DNA of 64,000 bases from Serinicoccus profundi (GTDB taxonomy: Bacteria; Actinomycetota; Actinomycetes; Actinomycetales; Dermatophilaceae): positions 3,348,001-3,412,000 of the forward strand of contig NZ_CP042862.1 of assembly GCF_008001015.1 (NCBI RefSeq). Direction: 5' to 3'. The translations under genes were made by a program, and so were the position numbers. Shown here in pieces: positions 8,435-16,978 of the stretch. Below the pieces are notes generated by a model. That model was not told where the DNA came from. It worked only from the letters and a program-made list of their open reading frames with translations, and did not search any database. The first letter of the stretch is position 1. Every line of letters begins with the position of its first letter.

Positions 8435-9281
8435 CGGCACCCCTCGCGACCCCGGCGAGGACGGCGTGGGCCTGCTGCCCGACCTCGTCCTCGCGGGCGA
8501 CCACGACGGCCCGCAACGACAGTCGGGGCGGCGCCTCGGTGACGACCACGGTCTCCGGCACGGCTGGCAGCGCCGCCCAGGGCAGCAGGGTCCAGCCCGC
8601 GCCTGCCGCTACCCAGGCCAGCGCCCCGTGCTCGGCCTCGATCAGCGGCCCGTCGTGCCCGGCCCGTAGGCATTCGTGCCAGAGCAGGTCGTGCGCGGCC
8701 GGCGCCTCCTCGCGCGGGCGCAGGACCAGCGAGAGACCGCGCGGCACGGGGAAGGCGTCGTGGGTCTCGCGCGCCGCGGGGCGCACCAGTGCCGTCCGCA
8801 CCGTCACCGGCGCTCCGGCGTGCACCCCGTCGGTGACGCAGGGGTGGCGCACCAGGGCGAGGTCGATCTCACCACCGCGCAGCGCGTCGACCAGCACCTC
8901 GGGGGTTCCCGGACGCGGGCGCACCGGCACCCGCGAGCGCTCCGCGAGCCGCGCCAGGACGGCCTCGGTGAGTCCGGCCAGCGCGGGGTCGACCCCGCAG
9001 ACCAGGTCGCCCGGGTCCCGACCGAGCTCACGGGCCCGCCGCTCCAGGGCCTCGGCGTCCGCGACGAGGGAGCGCAGCACCGGCAGCAGCCGACGCCCCT
9101 CCGCGGTGAGGCCGACCCCGCGGGCGCTGCGGTCCAGCAGCCGCACGCCCCAGCGCTCCTCGAGCCGGCGCACGCCCTGGCTCAGCGGTGGCTGCGTGAT
9201 GCCCAGGCTGATCGCGGCATCGGTGAAGCTGCCCTCGTCGACGACGGCCAGGACGTAGGAGCAGTGGCGGAGCAGATCCAT
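8424..9281 (-). CDS. LysR-family transcriptional regulator
   Basis: The 285-residue protein has an N-terminal winged HTH typical of LysR regulators: FTDAAISLGITQPPLSQGVR at about residues 19-38, then RLEERWGVRLLDR. The rest is the effector-binding domain, with IDLALVRHP in the conserved position. It lies 6 bp after the DUF4232 gene and overlaps the beta-lactamase-like gene it precedes, so it is transcribed with its likely target. That differs from AmpR-ampC, where regulator and target diverge. The inducer is unknown. Confidence 0.88.
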   Translation of the reverse strand: MDLLRHCSYVLAVVDEGSFTDAAISLGITQPPLSQGVRRLEERWGVRLLDRSARGVGLTAEGRRLLPVLRSLVADAEALERRARELGRDPGDLVCGVDPALAGLTEAVLARLAERSRVPVRPRPGTPEVLVDALRGGEIDLALVRHPCVTDGVHAGAPVTVRTALVRPAARETHDAFPVPRGLSLVLRPREEAPAAHDLLWHECLRAGHDGPLIEAEHGALAWVAAGAGWTLLPWAALPAVPETVVVTEAPPRLSLRAVVVAREDEVGQQAHAVLAGVARGADGG

Positions 9282-9287
9282 CCCGTC

Positions 9288-10367
9288 TCAACCCTCCTCG
9301 ACGGGCCGCCACGGCCCGACCCACGCCTCGGCGCTCTGGACGACGTCCCACCGGCGCTCGGGCGGCAGGTCCAGCACCTCCGTGCTGCCGCCGACGCCGA
9401 TCCGCAGCTGCTGCGGGCTGGCGAGATCGGCCGCGGCACCCCAGGACGGCCACCACACCTGGGTCAGCGCCCGGTCACCGGGAGCGATCTCGACCGGCTC
9501 GATCTCGACCGGGCCGCCACCGGCGGGGTCGACCTCCGAGACCCTGACCTGCAGGGTCAGGTCGTCCTGCTCGACCTGGCCGATGAGCGAGACGGTGGGG
9601 AAGCCCTCCACCCGGCAGGTCCGCTCCCCCTCGTTGGTCAGGGTGAGCGTGGCGACCACGTCGCTCATCGCGGGCTCGGGCACCGAGGTCTCCAGGATCA
9701 ACTCGTCCGGGTGGCACAGATCCCCGATGGTCGGACCCGGCGCGTCCACCGCAGGAGGCTCCGGGGTTCCCTCGGGTTCGTCGGCGAGGAGCGGCGGGGA
9801 GGCACCGGGCGCGGCCGGCAGGAGCTGCGCCACCGTCTGCGCCGCGGCGACGCAGAGCAGGACCGTCCCGAGCACCGACCCCGCCGCCGGGGCGACCCGG
9901 CGCCCGGGTGGCAGGCGCACCGCCGCCACGGTCGACGCCAGCGTCGCGGCGCTGACGAGCCACAGCGGTGTCCAGCCGGCCACGACGCTCAGCGTCGACC
10001 CGGAGAAGGCCGTCCCGGCCACGACCGCGGCGGCACCCCCCACCACGCCTGCACCCCGGACCCGACCGGCCAGCCGCACGTGCAGCCAGGCGGCGGCGAG
10101 GCCCGCGACCGCCGCCGATCCGGACACGACGAGCAGGAGGAGGTCGAGGTCCCGGACGAGGGCGAGGCTCTGCACCCGAGCCGCGACGGGCCAGAGCAGC
10201 ACCACCACGAGGGCGGCGGTGACGCACTCTGCGACGACGCTCACGGCTCGTCGGTCGCGCGGAGCACGCCGACCCGTCCGGCGTGGGCCGAGGACGAGCA
10301 TCTCCCCCGCGTCATCGACGGGTCCGACGACACGGTTCCCTGCCGCGGTGCCGTGGGAGTCGTTCAC
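9288..10367 (-). CDS. membrane protein with C-terminal DUF4232-like domain
   Basis: The 359-residue product begins at GTG 10367. A polar N-terminus is followed by about four to five hydrophobic helices between residues 45 and 180 (for example AALVVVLLWPVAARV and VLGTVLLCVAAAQTV). A Pro-rich linker then leads to a C-terminal domain with ATLTLTNEGERTCRVEGFP, the pattern of the extracytoplasmic DUF4232 family. The gene is the first of the minus-strand set ending at the penicillin-binding protein, which fits an envelope role. Its molecular function is unknown. Confidence 0.65.
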   Translation of the reverse strand: MNDSHGTAAGNRVVGPVDDAGEMLVLGPRRTGRRAPRDRRAVSVVAECVTAALVVVLLWPVAARVQSLALVRDLDLLLLVVSGSAAVAGLAAAWLHVRLAGRVRGAGVVGGAAAVVAGTAFSGSTLSVVAGWTPLWLVSAATLASTVAAVRLPPGRRVAPAAGSVLGTVLLCVAAAQTVAQLLPAAPGASPPLLADEPEGTPEPPAVDAPGPTIGDLCHPDELILETSVPEPAMSDVVATLTLTNEGERTCRVEGFPTVSLIGQVEQDDLTLQVRVSEVDPAGGGPVEIEPVEIAPGDRALTQVWWPSWGAAADLASPQQLRIGVGGSTEVLDLPPERRWDVVQSAEAWVGPWRPVEEG

Positions 10368-10487
10368 CGCTCCATGGGACCAGCAGACCAGCTATAGGTC
10401 AAAGTGCCGGTCCCCTCGGTCAGCAGGGTGAGGTGGATATCACCGCCGCTCAGGGCGCCGCTCCTCACCGATGCTCGTGCGGTGAGC

Positions 10488-11449
10488 CTAGGCCCGAAGC
10501 GCACCGGGGCCGCCACCCTGTCGGGTGTGCTGCGGCCACCGAGACGGCTCGTCCTCCAGGTTGGCGCGGTCCCAACCGCCGAGGTCCGCCGCGGGCGGCG
10601 TAGGTGTCGTGCAGGAAGGTGCTCAGGGCGGCATCGGGGTCGGCCGCCCCGGCCACGGCCTCGTAGGGCAGCAGAAACTGGCCGTTCTCGGTGCTCCAGA
10701 ACGCCTCCTGCGGGCCGACCTCGGCCTCGGCGAAACCCTCCGGGTCGGGGTAGGCATACGCGTAGAACGCGCCCTCCTCCCCTCCACCGGGCCAGAAGCC
10801 GCAGCTGCTGAGCTCGCGCGAGTAGCCCTCCACCATGACCCAGTCGCCGCAGTTGGGCGCCCCGCCGGGATGCTCCGGCGCCGTCCGGCCCGAGAAGCGC
10901 GTGCAGGCGAGGTCCATCGCACCCCAGAAGAAGTGCACGGGGCTGACCTTGCCGACGAAGTGGGAGCGGAACTCTCCCAGCACCCGGTCGGCCTGGACCA
11001 GCTGCTGCCAGAAGAGGTGTGCCGACTGCGCGTCGTAAGAGGCGTGCCCTGGTCCTCGGCGAACGGGATCGCCGGGTCCACCTCGTTGGGGCTCCCCTGG
11101 ATCTGCGGCTCGAGGCCGAGCTCGGCGAGCGCCGCCATCGTCCGGGCGTAGAAGTCGGCGACGGTCATCGGCTCGAGCGCGACCTCCCGCTCACCACCCT
11201 GGCTTGTGTGCGCATCCGCAGCCGGTACGCGACGAAGTCGAACTCGAGGTCGAGTGCGCCCCGCGGAGTCGGGATGGTGCCGGTGGTCAGCCCGCGGGGA
11301 CTGACATACAACGTGACCTGCCACCAGTGGTTCACCAGCGGCGCGTAGGCCGTCCGGACCTTGCCGACGATCTGCGTCCACAGGTGCAGCGTGTCGCGGG
11401 TGTCGGCCCAGTCGGCGACCTTCAGCCGCGGCCAGTGCTGTTGGTTCAT
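10488..11449 (-). pseudogene. DUF5996 protein, broken by three frameshifts
   Basis: Pieces in three frames join into one DUF5996 protein of ~320 residues. The N-terminus (WADTRDTLHLWTQIVGKVR, then NHWWQVTLYVSPRGL) starts at ATG 11449 behind GAAGGAA. The middle (VALEPMTVADFYARTM) follows a shift near 11205. The part with HASYDAQSAHLFWQQL and the family hallmark SPVHFFWGAMDLACTRFSGR follows a shift near 11048. A third shift near 10588 leads to GGWDRANLEDEP and the stop at 10488. Function of the family is unknown. Three indels in one gene mean decay or poor local sequence; the protein motifs themselves are well preserved. Confidence 0.8.
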
Positions 11450-11519
11450 GAGGTTCCTTCCCCCGGGGTATGCCGCCAGGGTGGGACCCGGCGCTGCCTG
11501 CCACCGTAGCCCCGGTGGG

Positions 11520-11615
11520 GTGAGGAGCGACCATCTACGACGCTCGGTGAGGGGAAGAGCAACCATCTACGACGCTCGGTGGGGTGAAGAGCAACCATCT
11601 GCGGCGCTCGGTGGG
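11520..11615 (-). repeat. three tandem copies of the 32-bp repeat, minus orientation
   Basis: Copies run 11615-11584, 11583-11552 and 11551-11520 on the minus strand. Each carries the core CCGAGCGYCGYAGATGGT followed by a TGCTCTTC-like tail. The array starts 18 bp after the stop of the molybdenum-subunit gene and reads in the direction of that gene, as the array at 5392 does relative to its own upstream gene. Confidence 0.88.
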
Positions 11616-11633
11616 GCTGGGGGCCGGTTCCTC

Positions 11634-13745
11634 CTAGCCCAGCGCCTCCCAGGCCTCCAGCACCCTGCCGGGGGTGAACGGCAGCTCGCGCACCCGCACC
11701 CCGGTCGCGTCGAAGACTGCGTTGCTGATGGCTGCCGGCACCCCGACGATGCCGACCTCGCCGATGCCCTTGGCCCCGGTCGCGCCCATCCACGGGTCCG
11801 GCTCACCGACCCAGCCGACCTCGAGGTCGACGACGTCGGCGTGAGAGGCGATGTGATAGCCGGCGAGGTCGCCGTTGACGACGTGCCCGAAGCGCGGGTC
11901 GCGGTAGGACTCCTCGAAGAGCGCCCCGGAGATCCCCATCGTCATCCCGCCGATGAGCTGGCTGCGGGCCGTGCGCGGGTTCATGATCCGGCCGCCGTCG
12001 AAGTGGCCGTACATCCGCCGCACCCGCACCTGCCCGGACACCTCGCTCACCGCCACCTCGGCGAAGTGCGCCCCGAACGCCATCCGGGTCACGCCGCGCA
12101 CCCCGGCCGGCATCCGGGTCCGCGCACGAGCGGTGGCGCCCTCGGCCGGGTCGCTCCCGTGCTCGGCCCGGAACGCCTGCGCCGCCTCGATGACGGCCGA
12201 CCCCCAGCCGAAGGTCCCGGTACTGCCGCCGGCGATGATCGCCATCGGCGCGTCGCTGGTGCCGATCCGCGCCTCGACGACATCCTCGGGCACGCCGAGC
12301 GCCTGCGCGCCGATCTGCGCCAGCACCGTCCAGGCACCGGTGCCGATGTCGCTGGCCTGCATGCTCACGACATACCGGCCGCCGGTGAAGGTGATCCGGG
12401 CCAGGCTCGGACCCATCGACATCTGGGGGAAGCTCGCGCACGCGACGCCCTGCCCGATCCACCACTCGCCCTCGTGTCGCCCACCGTGCTGCTGCTCGAA
12501 GCCGAAGATCCGGGCGCCCTCGGTGAGGCAGGTGGGGACGTGCCGGCTGCTCCACGGCTTGCCCGACTCGGGGTCGGTCTCCGGCTCGTTGCGCAGCCGC
12601 AGCTCGATCGGGTCGATCCCGGCGGCGTGGGCCAGCTCGTCCATCGCCGTCTCCAGGGCGAACATGCCGGTGTACTCCCCCGGAGCCCGCATGAAGGTCC
12701 CCGGCGCGATGTCGAGGTCCTGGGTGCGGTAGCCGATCCGCCGCGCGGCGGAGGCATACATCGACAGGCTCGGGCCCGCGCTCGGGTCCATCCACGGGAT
12801 CACCCGGGAGACCGGGGCGTAGACCTCGTGGTCGATCGCGGTCAGCCGACCGTCGGCGTCGGCGGCGAGCGCGACCCGCTGCACGGTCTCGGGGCGATAC
12901 CCGGTGCCGGCGAACATCTGCGGCCGGGTCAGCGCCACCTTGACCGGGTGCCCGGGCAGCAGCTTGGCGGCCATGACCGTCGCCATGGTGTGCGGGTGCG
13001 GGGCGCCCTTGGTGCCGAACGAGCCGCCGACGTAGGGCGAGATCACCTCGACCTGGGTGGGCAGCAGCCCGAACGCCCCGGCGACCACGCCCTGCGGCGC
13101 GAGCACCCCCTGGTTGGAGTCCCACAGCGTCACCCGGGTGGTGCCGGGTCCGGACAGTCGGCTCGTCCCGGGGTGCCACAGCGCGGTGATGGTATGCGGC
13201 TCGATCGGGTTGTGGTGGTTCGTCGGCGTCGCGTAGGTCGCCTCGACCCGGTGCGCGGAGGTGGCGAGGGCAGTGTCGACATCGCCCTCGCTGTGCCGGC
13301 CGGGGTAGATCGCCATGACCCGGCGGACCTCGCGCACGTCCTCGGCCTCGGGGTCGGGGCGGGTGTCCGCCTCGTCGGGTGCGTAGGTGATCGCGACGAG
13401 CGACGCGGCATACCGCGCGGCCTCGGGCGTCTGGGCCACGACCGCCGCGACGATCTCGCCGCGGTAGCGCACCCGGGGCTTGCGCAGCACGGTGAGCGTC
13501 GGCAGCGTCGGGGCGATCCGCGGGGCGTTGGCGTGGGTGAGGACGAGCCGCACCCCGGGCACCGCCCGTGCCGCCGCCTCGTCGATCGCGGTGATCCGGC
13601 CCTTGGCGATCGTCGCCAGGACGGGCGCGAGGAAGAGCGTGTCCTCGAGCTCGTGCTCGTAGGCGTAGGGCGCGAGGCCGGCCACCTTGAGCGGGGCGTC
13701 GACCCGGGTGCGGTCGCGGAACTCCTCCATCGCCGCCTCGCTCAT
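11634..13745 (-). CDS. xanthine dehydrogenase family molybdopterin-binding subunit
   Basis: The 703-residue large subunit of a molybdenum hydroxylase binds the Mo-pterin cofactor and oxidises an aldehyde or N-heterocycle. Family features include the substrate-pocket region YVGGSFGTKG, the cofactor loop FMRAPGEYTGMFALE, and the C-terminal catalytic glutamate in ATGAKGIGEVG. Length and organisation fit the PaoC/YagR type. Its ATG at 13745 overlaps the stop of the FAD subunit. No Tat signal is visible, so it is probably cytoplasmic. No XdhC-type maturation factor is nearby; a MOSC protein lies 20 kb away. The substrate cannot be told. Confidence 0.88.
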   Translation of the reverse strand: MSEAAMEEFRDRTRVDAPLKVAGLAPYAYEHELEDTLFLAPVLATIAKGRITAIDEAAARAVPGVRLVLTHANAPRIAPTLPTLTVLRKPRVRYRGEIVAAVVAQTPEAARYAASLVAITYAPDEADTRPDPEAEDVREVRRVMAIYPGRHSEGDVDTALATSAHRVEATYATPTNHHNPIEPHTITALWHPGTSRLSGPGTTRVTLWDSNQGVLAPQGVVAGAFGLLPTQVEVISPYVGGSFGTKGAPHPHTMATVMAAKLLPGHPVKVALTRPQMFAGTGYRPETVQRVALAADADGRLTAIDHEVYAPVSRVIPWMDPSAGPSLSMYASAARRIGYRTQDLDIAPGTFMRAPGEYTGMFALETAMDELAHAAGIDPIELRLRNEPETDPESGKPWSSRHVPTCLTEGARIFGFEQQHGGRHEGEWWIGQGVACASFPQMSMGPSLARITFTGGRYVVSMQASDIGTGAWTVLAQIGAQALGVPEDVVEARIGTSDAPMAIIAGGSTGTFGWGSAVIEAAQAFRAEHGSDPAEGATARARTRMPAGVRGVTRMAFGAHFAEVAVSEVSGQVRVRRMYGHFDGGRIMNPRTARSQLIGGMTMGISGALFEESYRDPRFGHVVNGDLAGYHIASHADVVDLEVGWVGEPDPWMGATGAKGIGEVGIVGVPAAISNAVFDATGVRVRELPFTPGRVLEAWEALG

Positions 13746-14755
13746 GAGCGCCCCTCCTCGACCGGCCCGGTCAGCTCCTGCAGCACGGCGGGGACGACCC
13801 GTCGCAGCTGGCTCACCTTGTAGCGGTTGTCCTCCCCTGGCCGGGCCTGCTCCAGCTCGGCGTCGATGGCCGCGATGTAGGCCTGGGCCGTCGCCGGGCC
13901 GCCGCGCAGCGCGTCCTCGACCCGGTGCGCCCGCCACGGCTTGTGCGCCACCCCGCCGAGACCGAGGCGCACGTCAGCGACCCGGCCGTCGCGCACGTCG
14001 AGGGCGGCGGCGACGGAGACGGTCGCGAAGGCATACGACGCCCGCTCCCGCAGCTTGCGGTAGCGCGAGTGCCGGGCGAAGGCCGGCCCGGCGATCTCGA
14101 TCGCCGTGATGAGCTCGCTGCGCTCCAGGGTCGTGTCGGCCTCCGGGCGGTCCCCGGGGAGGCGGTGCAGGTCGGCGAAGTCGATACGCCGCTCCCCGAC
14201 CGGGCCCTGCGCGACGACGGTGACGTCGAGCGCGGCGAGGGCGACGCACAGGTCGGAGGGGTGCACGGCGACGCACGCGTCGGAGGCCCCGATGAGCGCG
14301 TTGTAGGTGCCGAACCCCTCGATCGCCGAGCAGCCGGAGCCGGGCTCGCGCTTGTTGCAGGGGGTCGAGGGGTCCTGGAAGTAGACGCACCGCGTGCGCT
14401 GCAGCAGGTTGCCGCCCATAGTGGCCATGCCGCGCAGCTGGCCGGACGCACCGGCCAGCATCGCCGCGCTGACCAGCGGGAACGCCGTGCGCACCAGCGG
14501 GTGGGCGGCGACGTCGGCGTTGCGTGCCATCGCCCCGATCCGCAGGCCGCCGCCCTCCAGCTCGCACACCTCGGTGAGGTCGAGGTGGCTGACGTCGATG
14601 ATCCGGTCGGTCTCGCGGATGCCGAGGCGCAGGTGGTCGATGAGGTTGGTGCCGCCCGCGAGGTATGCCGCCCGCCGGCCCTCGGTGGTGGCGGCGACGC
14701 TGCGGCGCAGGGCGTCGGCGGTGCTCGTCGCCCGCTCGTAGGTGAACGGTTTCAC
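13742..14755 (-). CDS. FAD-binding subunit of molybdenum hydroxylase, PaoB/YagS-like
   Basis: This 337-residue subunit starts at a GTG overlapping the stop of the 2Fe-2S subunit (GTGA) and overlaps the next start (ATGA). YLAGGTNLIDHLRLG and ATMGGNLLQRTRC are the FAD-binding motifs of CO dehydrogenase/xanthine dehydrogenase medium subunits. The insert CVYFQDPSTPCNKREPGSGC, followed by SAIEGFGTYNALIG, closely resembles the extra cysteine-rich loop of E. coli PaoB, which holds a [4Fe-4S] cluster. It would pass electrons from the 2Fe-2S subunit to an external acceptor. The extra-cluster assignment rests on the four cysteines seen. Confidence 0.88.
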   Translation of the reverse strand: MKPFTYERATSTADALRRSVAATTEGRRAAYLAGGTNLIDHLRLGIRETDRIIDVSHLDLTEVCELEGGGLRIGAMARNADVAAHPLVRTAFPLVSAAMLAGASGQLRGMATMGGNLLQRTRCVYFQDPSTPCNKREPGSGCSAIEGFGTYNALIGASDACVAVHPSDLCVALAALDVTVVAQGPVGERRIDFADLHRLPGDRPEADTTLERSELITAIEIAGPAFARHSRYRKLRERASYAFATVSVAAALDVRDGRVADVRLGLGGVAHKPWRAHRVEDALRGGPATAQAYIAAIDAELEQARPGEDNRYKVSQLRRVVPAVLQELTGPVEEGRS

Positions 14756-15354
14756 GAGGACTCCTCGCTCGCGGTCGGTACGGAGGCGTCGGCCGCACCC
14801 TCGGCCCGCCGGGCGGCCGTGTCGCGGATCGCCGCGAGGATGTTGACGTAGGCACCGCAACGGCACAGGTTGCCGCTCATCCGCTCGCGGATCTCCGCAT
14901 CGGTCAGCTCGACCGTGGCGTCGGTGTCGACGAGCGCGTCCGGGTCGGTGACGTGGCTCGGCATACCGGCGGCCGCCTCGGCCAGCATCGCCTGGGCCGA
15001 GCACACCTGCCCGGGGGTGCAGTAGCCGCACTGCAGGGCGTCCCGGTCGACGAAGGCCTGCTGCAGGTCGCTGAGCTGCCCCGGCGTGCCCAGGCCCTCT
15101 GCCGTGACGACCTCCGCGCCGTCCAGCGAGGCGGTGAGCGACAGGCAGGACACGACCCGCCGACCGTCGACGAGCACCGTGCAGGCGCCGCACTGCCCGT
15201 GGTCGCACCCCTTCTTGACCGAGGTCACCCCGAGGTGGTCGCGGAGCGCGTCGAGCAGGGTGACCCGCACGTCGTGCGTGAGCTCCTGCGGCGATCCGTT
15301 GATGGTGAGCTTGGTGGACAGGGCGGTGACGCCCCCGGTCTCCTGCTGCATCAC
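14752..15354 (-). CDS. (2Fe-2S)-binding subunit of molybdenum hydroxylase
   Basis: The 200-residue small subunit contains both clusters of the xanthine oxidase type: a plant-ferredoxin-like set CDHGQCGACTVLVDG plus a distant Cys (VVSCLSL), and the C-terminal four-helix set LQCGYCTPGQ and GNLCRCGAY. It passes electrons between the Mo-pterin and FAD subunits. It is the first gene of the three-gene operon; the start is one of two adjacent ATGs at 15354/15351. The gene ends with an Ala/Glu/Ser-rich tail. There is no Tat signal, unlike E. coli PaoA. Confidence 0.92.
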   Translation of the reverse strand: MMQQETGGVTALSTKLTINGSPQELTHDVRVTLLDALRDHLGVTSVKKGCDHGQCGACTVLVDGRRVVSCLSLTASLDGAEVVTAEGLGTPGQLSDLQQAFVDRDALQCGYCTPGQVCSAQAMLAEAAAGMPSHVTDPDALVDTDATVELTDAEIRERMSGNLCRCGAYVNILAAIRDTAARRAEGAADASVPTASEESS

Positions 15355-15367
15355 CTCATTGTGCCGG

Positions 15368-16000
15368 TCAGGGGTGGCGTTCGCGCGCCGAGCCGGGCAA
15401 CGACTCGACCAGGTGCTCCCCGGCCAACCGGTGCCAGGTGCGGGCCTGCCGGACCAGGCCGTGGGTGTCGTCGAGGTCGGCGCGGACGCTCACGTCGGCC
15501 CCCTGCCGGCGCAACCGCTCCGCCGCCGCGAGGGTGCCCTCGGGCGCCGTCACCTCGTCGCGGGCGCCGTGCAGGAGCAGCACGCGGCCGCCCCGCGGCG
15601 GGCGGATCGAGGGGAGGTCGGCACGGTCCACCCAGGCCGCCGCGGTGACGAGGGTGTCCACCTCACCGGCCAGCCGGAGCGCCGTGCGCCCGCCCATGGA
15701 GTAGCCGAAGAGACCGATCGGGAGGTCGGGACGCTGCTCGCGCAACCGGTCGAGCGCCCACGTCGCGTCGGCGAGCGGCGCCGCGTCGTTCCAGCCGCGG
15801 ACGGCATACCGCAGGAAGTAGACCGAGAGTCCGTGCGGGGCGCCCGCCCGCGCGATCGCGGAGGCGAAGACCCGGCTGCGCAGCACCGACAGCTGGCGCC
15901 AGCTCGTGGGATCGGTGCTGTGCTGCTGACCGCCGTGCAGCACCAGCACCTGCGCGCGCGGGTCGGCCGCGGCGCGCACCGTGAAGAGACGCGGCGTCAC
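15368..16000 (-). CDS. alpha/beta hydrolase
   Basis: This 210-residue hydrolase has the nucleophile elbow GYSMGG, a VLVLHGG oxyanion segment near the N-terminus, the acid region VLLLHGARDEVT, and the catalytic His in DDTHGLV. Its size and order fit dienelactone hydrolase or small esterase types. The GTG at 16000 overlaps the stop of the hemolysin III gene (GTGA), so the two are coupled. The substrate is unknown; the proximity of the molybdenum hydroxylase (13 bp downstream) may be incidental. Confidence 0.8.
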   Translation of the reverse strand: MTPRLFTVRAAADPRAQVLVLHGGQQHSTDPTSWRQLSVLRSRVFASAIARAGAPHGLSVYFLRYAVRGWNDAAPLADATWALDRLREQRPDLPIGLFGYSMGGRTALRLAGEVDTLVTAAAWVDRADLPSIRPPRGGRVLLLHGARDEVTAPEGTLAAAERLRRQGADVSVRADLDDTHGLVRQARTWHRLAGEHLVESLPGSARERHP

Positions 16001-16668
16001 AGGACGTAGGCGTACATCATGAGGAAATGCAGCGCGGCGGCGAGCATGACGAGCAGGTGCCAGATCTCGTGGAAGCCGAAGACGCCGGGCACCGGGTTGG
16101 GCCGCTCGAGGATGAAGATGACGAAGCCCGCGCTGTAGACCACGCCACCGGCCGCCATGAGCGCCAGCGCGCCGACCGGCAGGGAGAGGCCGGTGAGCAC
16201 GAGGGCGACCGGCATCCAGCCGAGCACGATGTAGAGCGTGTTCGTCACCCACTTGGGCAGGTCACGCCACACCGAGCGGGCCGCGATGCCGAGCCCGGCG
16301 ATGCCCCAGACCGTGCCCAGCACCGCCCAGCCGGCGACCGTGCGCTCGAGCACGAGGACGAGCGGGGTGACGGTGCCGGCGATGAGACCGAAGACCGAGG
16401 TGTAGTCCAGCGTGCGCAGGATGTCGTTGACCCGCGGGCCCCGGTCGAAGCCGTGGTGGATCGTGCTGGCGACGAAGAGGGTGACCAGGGACGCGGCATA
16501 CACCGAGAGGCCGACGATCTTCCACGGGTCGCCCTCGGCGCCGGCCTGCGCGACGAGCAGCGCTGCTCCGAGCACCGCGAAGCACGACGCGACGAGGTGG
16601 GAGATCGTGTTGATCCGCTCGTCGGTCACGTGGATGCTGCCGTCACGGCTGCGCGGGGCGGTCTCCAT
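15997..16668 (-). CDS. hemolysin III (PAQR/YqfA) family membrane protein
   Basis: The 223-residue integral membrane protein has about seven hydrophobic helices. It shows the conserved PAQR histidines in STIHHGFD and in GFHEIWHLLVMLAAALHF. The family includes channel-like hemolysin III and hydrolase-like receptors with a metal site formed by these residues. The ATG at 16668 (METAPRSRDG) gives a family-like N-terminus; an ATG at 16704 would add twelve polar residues. The region upstream is Pro/Ala-rich in that frame and looks non-coding. Confidence 0.88.
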   Translation of the reverse strand: METAPRSRDGSIHVTDERINTISHLVASCFAVLGAALLVAQAGAEGDPWKIVGLSVYAASLVTLFVASTIHHGFDRGPRVNDILRTLDYTSVFGLIAGTVTPLVLVLERTVAGWAVLGTVWGIAGLGIAARSVWRDLPKWVTNTLYIVLGWMPVALVLTGLSLPVGALALMAAGGVVYSAGFVIFILERPNPVPGVFGFHEIWHLLVMLAAALHFLMMYAYVL

Positions 16669-16885
16669 GGCCTGCTCTCGGGCGGGGTCGGGTGCGGGGT
16701 CCATGGTATGCGGTGCGCCGGGGTCCGCGCGGCTGCACGGCGTGGGGGTGGGCGCTGCGGCGCGCGTGATGGGGTGCGCGTCGTGGGGCGTTGGGGCGCC
16801 ACCCCACGCCACCGCACCACGAGCGCGACCCCCTGCCCCCACGCCTATCCCCCCACCTCCACCACGAACCTCACCCGTCACGGAC

Positions 16886-16944
16886 TGCCGGGATATCGGG
16901 ATCTGCGCGGCTCGTTTCGCCGCGCAGATCCGCATGTCCTGGCA
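16886..16944. repeat. 59-bp palindromic element, copy 1
   Basis: Two 26-bp arms flank the 7-nt loop TCGTTTC. The inner 13 bp on each side (GGATCTGCGCGGC and its complement) pair perfectly, and the outer 13 bp pair with four mismatches. It lies 34 bp after the stop of the DUF559 nuclease gene. Copy 2 stands upstream of the same gene in the same orientation. Weaker similarity between the two copies extends ~16-22 bp on both sides. Confidence 0.9.
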
Positions 16945-16978
16945 CCGTGGTGCGCCTGTGAACGGTGTGATCCGGCGA

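Noticed and set aside
5392-11615. CRISPR array from the 32-bp repeats
   Set aside because: The copies are directly joined with no unique spacers, and there are no cas genes.
11361-13823. 820-residue open frame opposite the molybdenum subunit gene
   Set aside because: It is antisense to an intact, motif-rich gene, has Arg/Gly/His-rich composition and no recognisable domain, so it is a shadow frame of high-GC DNA.
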